Shown: piece by piece, positions 1-14,000 of the stretch
How positions within the stretch are numbered: position 1 is the first letter of the stretch
How the letters are laid out: each line of letters opens with the position of its first letter
Assembly (NCBI GenBank): GCA_003118195.1
Contig: BEXV01000041.1
Location: 407,826-471,825, forward strand
DNA from: Hemicentrotus pulcherrimus
Lineage: Eukaryota; Echinodermata; Echinoidea; Camarodonta; Strongylocentrotidae
DNA length: 64,000 nt
Direction of reading: 5' to 3'
Made by a program: the position numbers and the translations under genes
Notes under the pieces: generated by a model
Databases searched by the model: none
Told to the model about the DNA's origin: nothing
Seen by the model: only the letters and a program-made list of their open reading frames with translations

Positions 1-1899
1 AAATCATGTCTTTAACTGTGTTTAGAAGAAAAATGGGTGTATACACAATAGAACGATGAAAAGAAACATGATAATAGAAATAAATTGGGTAGAAAAAGGC
101 TACAATAAATACGCAGCAAAATATAAAATGAAAGAAAGATGGATATATAAATGGGTGTGCAAACAAAGAAAATGTGAGGAAAAAACAAAAGGACCTGAAA
201 CCTACTGCATAATTTTCTTGAGTCTTCATAATTTAACGAAGAAGAAGAGAGCAATTAAAAGAAAAAAAAAGGGAAAGATAAAGAGGACATGTTAATAAGA
301 GATGACAAGAGAAGGGAACCATATAAAAATCATTTGAATATGGAAATAATTCCTGATGAGTAAAAAGAGGCCACAAGAAGGTCATTTTGGGAAGTACAGT
401 GAAACCTGTTTTAGTGACCACCTGTTCATAAAGACCACCTGCCTATAGAGACCACCTTTCTTGTCACCCTTGAATGGTCTTTCTATACAGGTTTCACTGA
501 AGCAACCTTTATAAGGATCATTAACTTTTGCATAAATCCTAGGGAGATATTAGGAAAACGTTTTGTAGACAAAAAACATCATGATGGTCAGCGAACAAAT
601 ATAAAAGGCAATGAATTTCAAGATACGTCGACCTTAGTCACATACACCATAAGTGAATTTTTGTGTAGATGTCTATCCATACCTACTAATCTTATTAGAA
701 AATAAGTGAAGGTCTGGTACTAATCTTTTCTCAAACTAGTACGAATATCATCATTTAAAGGAAAGTTGTTTGTTGTTGTAATTTCATAGTCTTTCTTTGT
801 TTCTGTGATTTATATTTTTAAAATATCTTGTAAGCATTCATGAGAAACTACACTGTAGTAGTGAGGAATAATACAAAAGCTTTAAGTGTAAGAAAGGTTA
901 GGAAACAGTTCAAAGGAGACTAACTGTAAAATCTCATTCATTCTTACATGGCTTTCGTATATGCCTCATTGATTACAAAGTTGTTCATTGTATTCTAGGA
1001 AACACTTCCCGGTATCATCTAATTCAGAGATAGATTACATACATTTACAACACTTTCTCTTTCTAAGATATCATAACAGAACAATCAAATATTAAAATAA
1101 ATATTGGTAACTGACTTTGGACTAGCTCTTAATTAATCATTCATCAAGACTACCACACAGGACCAAGAGTATCATTAATCTACAAAGAGTTCACTAAAAC
1201 ATTGGGCAAGAAATGAACCAATAAGCTTTAACCTTTACTCACCCCCCTCAACAACAAAAAAGTCAAAATTAAAAACCAACCAATAAAAGAAAAGCTTCTA
1301 GACATGTACTATATATCCCTTCTTTATCATATAATCAGCACAATAAAATAATAGCTGGATTAAACTGTTATTGTGAAGACCATGTGATTAATGCTCCAAA
1401 AAGAAGGGCCCCTAAATTCAGAGCAACTGAATTACAGTAGTTGATTTTAAGTCCTCATTGAACAAGTCTGCACTGCCCACAATGATTAATAGGGAGGCCT
1501 CTGTTTCAAACAATTGTCTGCATGTGTAATACATGATACATTTGTTTAATTGTTGAACTTACATTGGCATTCAACAGACTTCAGACAATCACCAAAAAGC
1601 ATTGTAGAGTTAGAGAGAATTAACTCAGCCAAACTCCAATAAATCAACCAAATGCAGAGATTATTTTTGCAATCAAGATTGTAAGACCAAAATGCCTGTT
1701 CATTGGACAATCAGAAGTAGTTTAATACAGATAATCTGCTATTAGTCATGATTAAGCATTCTTAACACTCAGAATTATAAGTCTAGTAATCTGATATTCC
1801 ATATCATCCCAATATGCAATTATACATTTTGTGATCTATTCTGTCATGGTTAATTTTGATTTAGGATCGATTTGATTTTGTTTTGATTTTGATTCTTAC
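1..1899 (-). other. Intron after exon 17 (continues beyond the left edge)
   Basis: AT-rich. Apart from the short inverted-repeat element at 397-499 I see nothing recognisable. I looked on the minus strand for the WPD-loop and HCSAG exons and found none. Confidence 0.8.
397..499. repeat. Short inverted-repeat element, CAGTGAAACCTGT ends
   Basis: The left end reads CAGTGAAACCTGT and the right end ACAGGTTTCACTG, exact reverse complements. Inside are repeated GACCACCT motifs (TAGTGACCACCTG, AAGACCACCTG, AGAGACCACC) and GGTCTTT near the right end. Related partial copies lie near 9899, 20940, 43184, 44650 and 50105. It looks like a MITE; the superfamily is not known. Confidence 0.72.
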
Positions 1900-2034
1900 C
1901 TTTTTGTGCCGGTGTTTGAGAAGGAATGTTCTAAGTGTGTAGCTGGCAAACTTCTCCTTTAATTCTAGAGTGACTTCTATCTCATTGTACCTCTCTGGAG
2001 TCCCCTTAGCGGGCCAGTAACGATCACATTTCCT
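1900..2034 (-). CDS. RPTP exon 17 (last in window): PTP motif M7
   Basis: Encodes residues 714-758, starting [20 protein letters not shown] and ending [20 protein letters not shown] is motif 7. YTLRTFxLKH matches the strand before the WPD loop in RPTP first domains. Acceptor CATTTTACAG|AGG, donor CAAAAAG|GTAAGA. Phase 0 at both ends. The frame should continue into exons left of position 1 that carry the WPD loop, the P-loop cysteine and the Q-loop. Confidence 0.94.
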
Positions 2035-5000
2035 CTGTAAAATGAAAAATTAAAGAGGAAATGGGAATTATTGACCTAATATTGTGTAGACAATGATACA
2101 CATAAATCTAATTAGTCGTGCATGATCATCATTACTACTGGTCTAAATGTCAAAGTTGGAGGATCTTTTCTAGGCCTCTCCTTATTTCTGAATGGTAAAT
2201 GTCAGATGTGTTCCCTGTTTTTAGGAAGCCATAAGTTTTAGGAAGCCATGCTTTCTTTATGATTTCACCCTTGATCTGCATCATATAATTACAAGTAATA
2301 ATAAAAAAAGCTTTCGATAATGAAAGCTTGAATCTTAATTCTTCAATTTATTGTACATTTCAGAGAAAAATTAACATTTCATATTCTACTACCGGTAATT
2401 CAGTTGAACCTGGTGCTGGGACTATGTCAACTCTAACAATTGGAAAACTTAGACCTCACTCTACAACTATTCAATTTAATTTACAACTATTTAATTTAAT
2501 TTAATTTAATTTATTTACAAAGAAGGCAAATGAGAGCAGACACAATCCTGCTTTTTCAAACATTTCACACTTCAGTAATTCAGTAATGCATTGCATTTAT
2601 TGCTTGTAAATTTTAGCAAAGATTTCCTGAAAACAGCATTTACAAAATTTTTTCTACAGATTGAATTTACACAAATTCCTCCTAAACTACTCAACACAGT
2701 GTTGCAAAGCCCAAAATTCGCTGTACATAGAATTTGCAAGCTGCATCCCTTTACATGTGCTATTCATATAGGAGTGTGCCAAATCCAAAATTAGGTTGCT
2801 GTGAAATACAAGACGTTGACATACCCTTCCTCTTTCCTCCAGCTTTGTAATCATAACAATGACCACTGATTTCTGCTCCCATACCAGGCGCCAAAAGTCA
2901 TCAAATGTAGTCTTCAGTGCACCTAGGATATTGGAAAAGTTTGCATTTGTGTTTGTAAGTACAAAACAATATTCATACACTCACATACATGTCCATTTTA
3001 AATAACAAATATATTATCATGAAAAATCAAATCTCATGTGTATTACATGGAGGACATTTTCTCAGATGAAAAATAACTTATTGGTCTCTATCTTGCTCTC
3101 TAAACTGCAAGGACTCTTTCACCGAATTGCAAATGAAATCTGAAATATTGATTTTTTTTTAAAAACAAATTTTTATATCATGTCATCACATCAAGCAAAA
3201 TTTGAATGCAATATTGCATAAAAAGTAAAGTCTACATTTGGCTAAGTAATATCACATCAATGATCAAAAGTAATTTGACATAAATAGACATGTTTTAAAA
3301 AGAAATTGATATTCATAGGAAACGTATTACACAGAGTACCATAAGGGTATTGGTCAAAACACAAACCTTGGGTAGCAATGTAGGCCTTTTGTCTGTTGAA
3401 GCCCTGCAAACAAGAATGGCAATACGAATCATGATTAGTCAGAGTACACTCAAAAGCCTTGCCTACAATCTATCAATGTATGGTTTACTATGAGTAGCAG
3501 CAGGGACTAGGCATAATAACATAAATAAGTATATGAGCACTATAATTGTTATTATCCATACTTCTTCTCTAGTAAGATCATTCTCTGAAAATATGTATAT
3601 GTTTCAAGAAAAACTTTGCAACACTTGGTAAACTATTACAGTCCTCTTAATTCTGGCTCATTAATATTCAAAGTCCCAAGTTTGACAATGGCTATGAGTC
3701 TTAGATAGCTACTCTTAGCGTTTGAGATCACATTCAAGATGGTGTGTACAATCTGTATGTGAATGCTTGAATGATATTCTATTTTCCCATCCTGCACGTA
3801 GCCTAGCTGGCCTAGATTTGCAATAGGATAGGAGTCTGTAAGTCAGACAGAGTTGACTGATCACAGTCACTCCACCCAGTAATCGTGTCAAGGAAAGTAG
3901 CCCATTTTAACCCTAAATATTACATTACAGGCAGACACACAGTTCACACAAGACCATCATAGTTTAGAAATAAGAATGTGAAACCCCCAAGTTATAAACA
4001 ATGATCCACTAACCAGGACAAGGGTTCACATAGCAACTACTCAGTAAGTTTTAATCACACTACAAGCCATGAAGGCAGTCATTTTAATTACAAGCTAGCA
4101 CGATCTTAAAGCTAATTGTGTCTGTACAGCACATAACTTTAAGTGAGGACCCCCCCACTGCTTGTAGTTATTGCGCTAACCTTAAGATCACTTGTGGTTA
4201 ATCACTTCAAGTAAACTTAAAGTGTTGCGACCATGAGTACATCCACACAGTCCTAATTAGAAGGTCACTTGAAAGTTATAAACCACCAGCCTAAACTTGA
4301 AAGTTAAATGGCTGCCGTGTGAACCTGACTATACATGTATTACATTCCCCTTAACACTTTGTCTTTAATACAAAAAGACCGCAAAAAGAGCTGCATGGTC
4401 AGAAATCCCTTCAGCTTTCGCATACAAAATGAAGCACAACGTACTTTTTGAAAACCGTAATTGCTTTGAGAGTTTCCCCTCTTTATTTATGTGACATTGT
4501 AGTATCAGTTTCAATATGTAATCAAAACATAATAGAAAGCACTGTTGGTTTTGAATGTCAATTTTGAAGTATAACACATTGGTGTCAAAGTTTGCTTGCT
4601 TTAAACAAAAAAAGTGTTAATCAAAGGGGGGATGAAAGATGCAAGTAGAGAGAATGGGTAAAATGATTTGTATCTTCAATTCAATGGAACAGGACCATCT
4701 ATTCTTACGAGAATATAATTCAATGATTCCATTGATGATGTTGAGGATTGATATACAAACTCTTTCTGGTATACTTGAATCAGATTGAATACCTATGCAT
4801 CCAACAATAATCAATAGCAATATCTTCAGCAGCATAATATAAACAAATGTGCTACACTTCACCCCCACAGAGAAAGACCTTGTCATCATCACCAATCAAA
4901 CAAGACATCGGCTATAACGTGATGCTTACATCTATGTAATTTGCATTGATGTAGTCTGAGTTAGGAATGCCAGGGATAGGTTGCAAGGAAACACGAGACG

Positions 5001-8000
5001 AATCATCTGCAAGGAAAACAAAACAGAACATCTTTAAAGAACAAGGAAGATGTGTCATACTAGACAATGGATAGCTAGGGCAGACCTAATATAAATTCAT
5101 AAAGAATTGAGCCTACAAGAGGATGTTTACAAGCAAAAACATACAAACTTATACCTTCCATAGATACAGAATATCACAGACTAGCATTGTATACGGAATA
5201 ACATACCAAAAAACTACACTGTATATATATTATCATTCATAGTGTTAGAAAAATAGAAACACTAACCCTTCAATCGAAAGGATACTGAAGTATCAAACTT
5301 ACAGGTTTGTAGGTGGGGTGAAATGAATATGAGAAAAAGGGAAATTTAATCAAACAAGAGAACTTTAGAGAGTATCAACCTAGGATCATTGTAATATGAT
5401 CATCTCAATACCCGATGCATACAGGATTATTCTTCTTCTCCTTTGAGGCCAGAAATACAATCCTTGACATTTGCACAACCGTTAACCAATCACCTAATTC
5501 ATTTTCTTTAACTTGACAAATACTATTGAAATTCAGCTACTAGTTGTATGGACTCATGTACACCACATGAAGGGTTAATACATGTGTAGATGCTGCATAC
5601 AAATACTAAGATAAATTTACTGATGAGATCATATATGTTGCACATATCATATTTTGAAAGCCAGAAGGGTGTTAACTCTGCCTCGCATGTGCATTGAGTT
5701 AATGCCCTTCTGGCTCTGAGCAAATGACAATAAGTAAAATGTGTAATTTGAGCCTTTTTTTTTCATAAGAGAAGTACTTACATGCTACGATGTTGGTGTA
5801 TCTGTTTTTAAGCTTGTTTTCAGGGTCTGAGCTGAATGTCGCAGGGAATGACGTAGGCACATGCTGAATCTCCTGTAAAATATAACAAAGCACAAAAAAA
5901 GAAACAAAAAAATGATTACCGGTATTGGCAATGTCATATATTTGTAAGACTGAATGGGATTACCTTCTAAAGAGAAAATTCTTCATTTTTTATCATTACC
6001 TTGGGAAAACTGGTTGCTTAAGCCTGATGTTGAAAATGGATATAATTGCAAGGAATTCAACAGTTCTAGATCTTCTGGTATGAGAATGATGTTAATGACC
6101 TCTGACCCTCCTAAAGACAACCTCTCCTCCGTTCCATACCTTATCATTACTGTCAGAACACCTATTGTTCAGCCTGATCCTCCAGTATTACATAGTAACT
6201 TATGAACAACTCAAGGCACACCTCTCCTCTAGATATTATGATTGCAACAGGAAAACGGGTTGCTTTGGTCTGATACTCCAGCATGATAAGGACTGCTGAC
6301 TCTCCCTAAAGACATACAGTGTACCTATCAACGTCTATCAATATCATTCAAACACCATTTGCTTCAGTGTGATCTTCAAGCTAACAATGACCTCTGACCA
6401 TTTAAAGGCACATCTCTCTCTTCCAGATTGCATCATTACAATGAAATAATGGTTGGTTTAATCTAATAGTCTGGCACTATAATTTTCCCCTGACACCCCC
6501 CCCCCCCCCCCCCNNNNNNNNNNNNNNNNNNNNNNNNNNNNCACACACAAACAGACTCCTTGATTTTTAGTTTAATCATCTTGCATAATGATGATCATTG
6601 ACCTCTTCTAGACACACCTGCCCTCCAGATCTTATCATTACCAAAGAAAAACCGGTTGCAAGTCCGAGTGTGACAACAACAGGGTCCTACACCCCCCTCT
6701 CTATGAACACGTAGAGGGTAAAGCTACCAGGAACCTCCTAGATCACCCGCCAGGCTGATTGGAGGAGAAGGTTCTCTCTCACTACTCGTTACTTAGGAGG
6801 AAATTGAATGATCTTTTCTTGAAGGGACCCTGGGAGAGAGAGAGTGAGGTTGTTCTAGATCATACAGGGCGGAACTTCAGACAAAGGGCTTGGCGATCTT
6901 ATACACATGGTTTCATGTTCAGCTCTTGGAAAAGAGTGGGGTTATCATATCAGGTTCTAATTCATGCTGTTTCCACCTCTGTCTCTCCTGATGACCCTTT
7001 TGGCAATATGGTCAAACTGTAGTCAATCTCCTATTACCTGGCAAAACAGGACATCTGTTTTGGATTTGTTATCATATGAAATGAAAAGAAGTGGTCAGAG
7101 ATGCGTACAAGTCACAACAATACAAATCTGCAGCATCATTGTGCCATTAGCACGCACCTTCATGAAAATCGATGGCTTTCTTCCACCTGAGAGGACACAG
7201 GTAGGACATGGGAAGTAGAGCTGAAGCTAGCCGGCATATCCAAGCGGGAGGGTGTGAGAGAGATTGAAAGGCTAAACCGGTTCCGAACCTACCGGCACTG
7301 AAGATCTCTCAAGAGTGATAATCCACAATGTATCACAGTCGCCCGGCCACAGGCCAAGATCTAATCACCAACATAGAGTCACTCAAGTTTATTTCTCTAA
7401 CCCATTTACCCTCAAAACTTTTGTAGGTTACAGGAACTTAGGTGTGAGACTAGAAACCCATATTAAATGCATTTTATCACCTGCCTTGATATCCTCTGTT
7501 TTATAGAGCCCAAATTGAGTCCTGATGTGATTAAACCATTTGAGACAACCTGTTTCCTTGAATTAAAAAATTATGCCAATTTACTTCTGTGTCAATATCC
7601 TACATGCATGCATTCACCTCGATAAGTTTCTCATTTTTTTATAAAAATCCTGTGGAGTAGACCAAGCTGGCTGATATAATCATGTTACATTTTTCAGCTT
7701 AAAGTATTATCCATCATTATATATCCTGTTGAGTGTCTAAAAGTTATCATTACCTGTTTAGATCTAACATGAAGAATAAAAACACTCAGATAAATGTTTA
7801 AATATCAACAAACTACATGGGCTGTATGAATATTTGATTGATTAAATAGGAGATCCTTTTATACACATCTAGTGCACTTCCCTTAGAATATCATATCTCC
7901 CCCCACAATCTTGCACAATGCCAGAGCTCAACTTGTCCTACTTCCAGAAAAAACACCATCACCATACACACAAACTAAACATTCCCCATGATCCTCTTCC

Positions 8001-11000
8001 TGCCCCCAAGATCTTGGACTCGCTTGTGCGTCATTCAGAAGTGGGTTACCATGACAACCTTTTCCCCTTCCCTCCCTCACCCTCCTCCGTGCCCTTCCTA
8101 CTGTGATCATCAGATGGCTATCATGAGTATCACTATAGTCTGCTCTGTGTATTAAACCGATGGGCCTCGGTTAGAATGATGATAAGACTGCCCCGTACAC
8201 CATATTGAGCCAGTATGTAGTCTCACTTTTAATGTCAATCATGATCATCATTCATAGTTTTCTAAACTGGTCACAATTTTGCTCCTCACTAATTGTATCC
8301 ATATCTGATTGGATGAAAAAAGCATAAAGACCGATGCACCTTGATGAGGATGATAAGAATGCCCTGATGCATGCATAGGGCCAGTTGTAGTTTCAGTTGA
8401 AATGTGAATCATTCTCATCAAACACTTTTTTTTTAACTGGTCACAGTTTTCCTCTTACTTGTGACTATATCTGGTTGAGTAAAGGAAGGACAAAGACTGT
8501 TGTGCCTCAGTGAGGTAGACTAGATTAATGCCCTGTCTACCATATTGGGCCGATTGTGGTCTCAGTTCTTATACACTCTCCCCTATCACTTGAGCTTCAA
8601 ACCCATCAAAACTTTACCCTTCTTCCCCAACCCCAACAAAAATGGGGAAAAGAGACACGAAAATGAGGACAATTTCTGTTCTTCATTCCTAACTTAAACC
8701 TTTGACTACTGAATTTTGTCATTCCCATACGCTTAATACAGGGACCATCCGGTTCCAGTAGACAATGGGTTAAAATGGGATTCACGGCCTAATAGAGCAG
8801 AAAATATTTCTCTAATCCCTAATCTCATTTTCATCATCACTTTGTGTACACTTGTTTTATTGGAACAAAGAAAGCTTTAAAAATGTATACTCATTGTGAG
8901 TGCTCCCTGATCAATCTAATAGCGAGTCTAACATCCCACTTTGAACTGTCTTAGAGATGATAGACAGGTTCTAATTCCTCCAGAGAATGAAACAGACAGA
9001 GCAGACATCATTATAGTCACATCAATGTTGGTAAAAATAGATAAATGTCTCATTCTTTCTCCCAAGGCCTAGGAGTCTGCAAGGGTTTCATGACTGGAAA
9101 AAATACCACAAGCAACAAACTCTTGCAAAGCCTTATAAAGGTATTACAAAAATTCCTCGCTCTAACTTTGATCCATACCCAATAAAATGCTTCTTCTCAT
9201 TACTCATTACTGAAAAATGCTTATTAATATGCATGCATGTGATGAACATGATGGAGTTTCCTGTCAAAAGTTTCCCCTACTTGTGGAGTATATCCTGGAA
9301 AATGCTTCCCTTTATTTAGAAACAATGTGGTTGAGTAATTACCCCCTTCACACTTGCAGGTACATGGAACTGCCCATAGAGTACTTTTCCTGCAAACGAC
9401 TCCAACATGCATAGATGCTTCATGTACATGTATTTTTCTAGTTCCTATTGACCCTATGGAAGATACTACTTTATAAAACGGAGTCAATATATTCAGAAAT
9501 GGGGAATGCACTTTAAACATTTCCCCAGTAAATTATGGGGAAGAAATCTTAAACTTTCAATTCACAAGGAATAAGAGAAACAAAATGGCTGTAATATTCA
9601 GCTTCTCAGAAAAAGAACAGCCAAAAACACTTTTTAATTTCTTGTTTCTATTTGATAATAAATAATAATAATATTTAATTTTTATATAGCGCTTAATACA
9701 AATGTCTCTAAGCGCTTTACAAATATACTATTACCCCGGTCATTGGATTAAGTGCTTGCCCACACACATTACGTTAAACACACTTTTAGTTTAGCTTTAG
9801 TCTTTAGCCAACCCAAGCATATATAGTGTATGTATACATACAAACTAGCCTCACATGGTCTGCAAACTTCTGCCGAATCTCCAAATTGGCATCTTTGTGA
9901 TGACCTCTTTGGTACTCCCTAGAGTGGTCTTTATATACAGGTTTCTCTGCATATAATGAAGACTTACCTCATATTCAGCTGCAAATCCTCCATCACTGTT
10001 GGCATGGCAAGCAATCACATGACTCTCAAATTTACTGATGTGAATGGCTGGCTCCTCAAGATCATCTTTAAAAAAAGATAGAATTTGAAAGAAAAACAAT
10101 ATAGAGAATGGTAAACAGATAAAAAGATTACAATTGTACGTATCAAACTACTATAGATCAATTTCAACAAAATTATAAATTAATCCATTAATTGAATCTA
10201 ACAAATCTATTTATCAATTTCGTTAACTAGCAGCTCTTATTAATGTATGAATAAATCTATTTCTACTTAATGTGGCATGGATTTATCAGTGTATGTACAT
10301 TTTAATATTAATAATCATCAAAAGTCAATTAGCCATTGTTTCTGAGTCTTTTATTGCTATAAATTGTGTGCACATCTCATATCTTCAAACTGCGTTCAGA
10401 CAAATGTAATCATTGCATATTTAATGTATTATCTAATGACACAACAAAACAATAACTTGATGAAAAATTGGCCATTTTCCAAACTTTGCATAATAAAAAG
10501 CACCATTATCAAGTACAGCTCTTCATACTGTATATCCTGCTCGGTAATTACTCTCATATCTCTGTATTGCATCGTTCCTAATGACTCGCTGTATATCATT
10601 AAGTGGAGTAGTATTGACAATTAGTTGTGTTCCCTCTATAATCAAACAGCATTAACTACCAACAAGGACACTTTATAATAATTAAAAAAAGATAATTCTA
10701 TGTTAATCGAACTCAAGACTGAGACTCTAAGGCATTGATTGGCAAAAAATGCTATAAAACAAGACACTTTCACTCATATGAAATATATACAATATATTCA
10801 TGAGTTTCTATTTTGCATTAGGTCCTTAATTGACATGAAATTTGTCTGTTACATATTGCAAAAGTTTCATGTTGCAAAGGATCTGGCTTTATAGTGAAAA
10901 TCTGCAACACTCACAGTATTTTAGTTCTGACAAAGAAGACAGAAAGCAGGGAAATAAAAAGTGAAATAACAAAATTGGGTAGGGTATTTCAATTAAATGA

Positions 11001-14000
11001 ATACAACATCGAAACACGATTAGCTAAAAATAGCAACTGATCTTAATTATGTGTAGGGTGATGCCACAAGTAACCTAAAAGAAATATTGCAACAGAAACC
11101 TACAAAGAATGGATAGCATGATACTCTATATGGCTGGTCTATGTATCGCAACATTTTGAAACTCCTATAATCATCTTCATCATCATTGTCATTATCATCG
11201 TCATCATCATTATCAACACCATCATCATTAACACATGTAATATAATTATTGGTAGAAGTATTTTATCATGTCTGGAACCTACAAGAGGAAAACTAAACCT
11301 AAAATTTTCTTTAAATGTGATGAATAAAGAACATCACATTTCAAAAGTGATGCAGATATTAAGACCTGTCATATCAGCCCATTGATAATCCCTTGATTGG
11401 TATACTTTATTAAAACTATAGGTCTATAAATGGTCTACGACGCTACTCTGACTTTATATTGCAAACAAGTAGGGTAAGCTTGATAAATAGAAATACACTT
11501 CATCGTCTAAAATTCAACTTTAATGAAGGCTCTTCAGTGATGGCTGTAATTGATCATATTTCTTAGAGCTCTCAATCTTAGATGAAAATCTGAAGTCAAG
11601 TGATTGAAATCTCTATCCTCAAAAACTAAAGGTCATGATGGGAGGAATGAAAGAGGGGAAAAGAAAGATGAGGAAAAGAAAAAGGAAGGGGGAAAAGGAA
11701 GGGGGAAAGAGGAAAGAGGAAATAGAATGGGTAGAAGAGAAGGTAAGATAGTTGAGGAAAGAAAGATGAGAAGTAAAGGGAGGAGAAAAAAGAAGAGAAA
11801 AAAAAGAGGAAAAAAGGAATAACAATTAAATCGAAGGAAAGAAAGAAGATGGAAAAAGAGAGAGAAGGTTACAAGATGGAATCAGGTAGGAGTGAGGTGA
11901 GGAGATTGAGGGAAACAGGAGTGAAGACGGGAAGAAAAGAAGTCATGAGGTTTATAAGGAAGGAACATGAAGACAATGGGGACTAGGTCCCACAGAGACT
12001 TGAGAGGATGGGGAGCATAGAAACAATTAAAGACTGTGTGGGATGTATTTGGCCAGGAGAATGGGGCAGTAAACAGGGGGCAATTAGGAGTGAGCAAACC
12101 TTGTATAGACATGTAAGCAGGGGATTTATTGTGAATAAACCAAAGGATGCGTCTATTTCTGCTCTTTAAAGGTCATAAAATGCAGGTTTTAAAAAATGTG
12201 ATACAACCCATGAGGGATGAACCTGCAGATGTTAGACAGATGTACTTCTTTTAATGAATGGATAATGGATCATACAAATACAATTACGGAAAAGAGTATA
12301 GTAAATAAATAAAAAGTGCATAACTAATATAATAGAATACAAAAGAAGGATCACCTGAAATAGTTGGAAGTTGAGTTTAGTTTAATATGGCAAAAATGCT
12401 ATTGGGATAAATCAAACAAACATTGAAAAATACATTTGGGCTAGGAGCAAGTTTAGGACTGCATGGGTCAAGAACATCTTGGGAAATCTTTTTTTTTTTT
12501 TAAATTATTTAAAATTTAAAAAAATTCTTACTATTAAAGTTGTATACTATTTATAAGTGTATTGTTTGTGTGATACTGATATCTGGGGGAAGCGTTATGT
12601 TATCATGACTCAGTAACTGTTAAGATTAATTATTGTTATCTTTCTTCGTGCTATTTTCCCTGGTTATGATCTTCATTATAAACTTAACATATATAATATG
12701 ACTGGCTCCTCATGTAGCACCCCAACTAAACACTGATCATGCTCGATGCCCTTCAATATCATCCAGGTTTAAGCTGGGCTACAGGTTTCTGTGCCTGTAG
12801 CCAGCATTTGAGGAATTCCTACCTAATATTCTGAATTATTCTGTATACCTGGGTAGAGAGTGGCAAATGTGCAATAATGTCTTGCCAAAGGAAATTAGAA
12901 CCATGCCAGAGCTTAAAGTTACAGTTGTAACTATGTTTAAAATGACTGAATGTGTCTGATACAAACATGAAAGAAACCCTTACCAAAGTGCTTATTTCAT
13001 ATACAGCACTGAATAGAAGTTATGGATCTAGAAGTTAGATTAGGTAAGTTAAAGGCAGATAGAAAATGATACTTTTTGCAATTAAATAAAATAATGTTAC
13101 ACAAATATTGAGTAAAAATGTCCTGCAGATCTATCTAGGGTCTACGATGGAGCGTAGTTAGCAAATCTAAGACTTAGGAGAAGGAAAATAAGGAGAAAAG
13201 AATTGGAAGCTGGGAAGAAAAGAGAGGAGACGGGATTGTTCTACCCTCTTGTGGGGATGTGGTCAAATGACTCATGATCAGCAGTGCAGGATACCGTTAA
13301 GCAGTTTGAGATGATCATCAACAGGCCCCCATCAAATCATAAAAGTGGGACTGAAGCAGAAAAAATGTTCCAAGGATAATACACTGAAAACATTAATGTG
13401 ATGGCTGATAACCTCATGACAATAAAGTGTCATCTTCTTCTTTATCATTTCAATATAGAAATGTCCTATTTCTAAGAGCGCTGGCCTACATTCTTTGGAA
13501 CATAAATGCAACTTACAAAAATTGAAGCTAAAATGGCTTTCGTAAAGATCTAACTATAATTTAAACAAAATGCATACAAAACATTTGATTGATATCTTAT
13601 AACTTGCTTTCATTTTAACTTTATTTTCATCTTTCATTACCGGTATGCTGATGTTAAAATAAAAATGAGAAGGTAAATTACAGAAAATACATTGTTTTCC
13701 CCATTGCAATAGAATTCTTCTTCATGTGTAATGAAGCCGAGATTGAAAAGAGAGACAATTAATGTTTTCATTAATGTTCAATCATTGAATCACATCTTTT
13801 TTACTAAAAAACTCTTTTTAACATAGACAATGACCATTTAAAAAATGAGAAAACAATATGAAAATGTTTTGCTAATAGATTTTTTACATATCATGATAAT
13901 TGAAAGCCTTCAGCTGTCATTTGGCCATTTTGAAGACTGAGGACGAAGAGATATTATGATTCAGGATTTTGAAATCTTCTTCACCTTTCATGAGTTTATT

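Larger units (their letters stand above)
5873..9967 (-). other. Intron between exons 12 and 13
   Basis: 4095 bp. It holds two degenerate tandem arrays (5965-6675 and 8152-8572), a small assembly gap, a GC-richer coding-like scrap (7191-7301), one copy of a GGGACCA element (8698-8774) and an AGCGCTTA element (9655-9735). No gene is recognised. Confidence 0.75.

Noticed and set aside
1..1899. Search for the WPD loop and HCSAGxGRTG exons
   Set aside because: No minus-strand match to either motif; they must lie to the left of the window. I do not infer a catalytically dead receptor.
11604..11822. Lys/Glu/Gly/Arg-rich 72-codon ORF
   Set aside because: Translation of the purine tract; no evidence of a gene.
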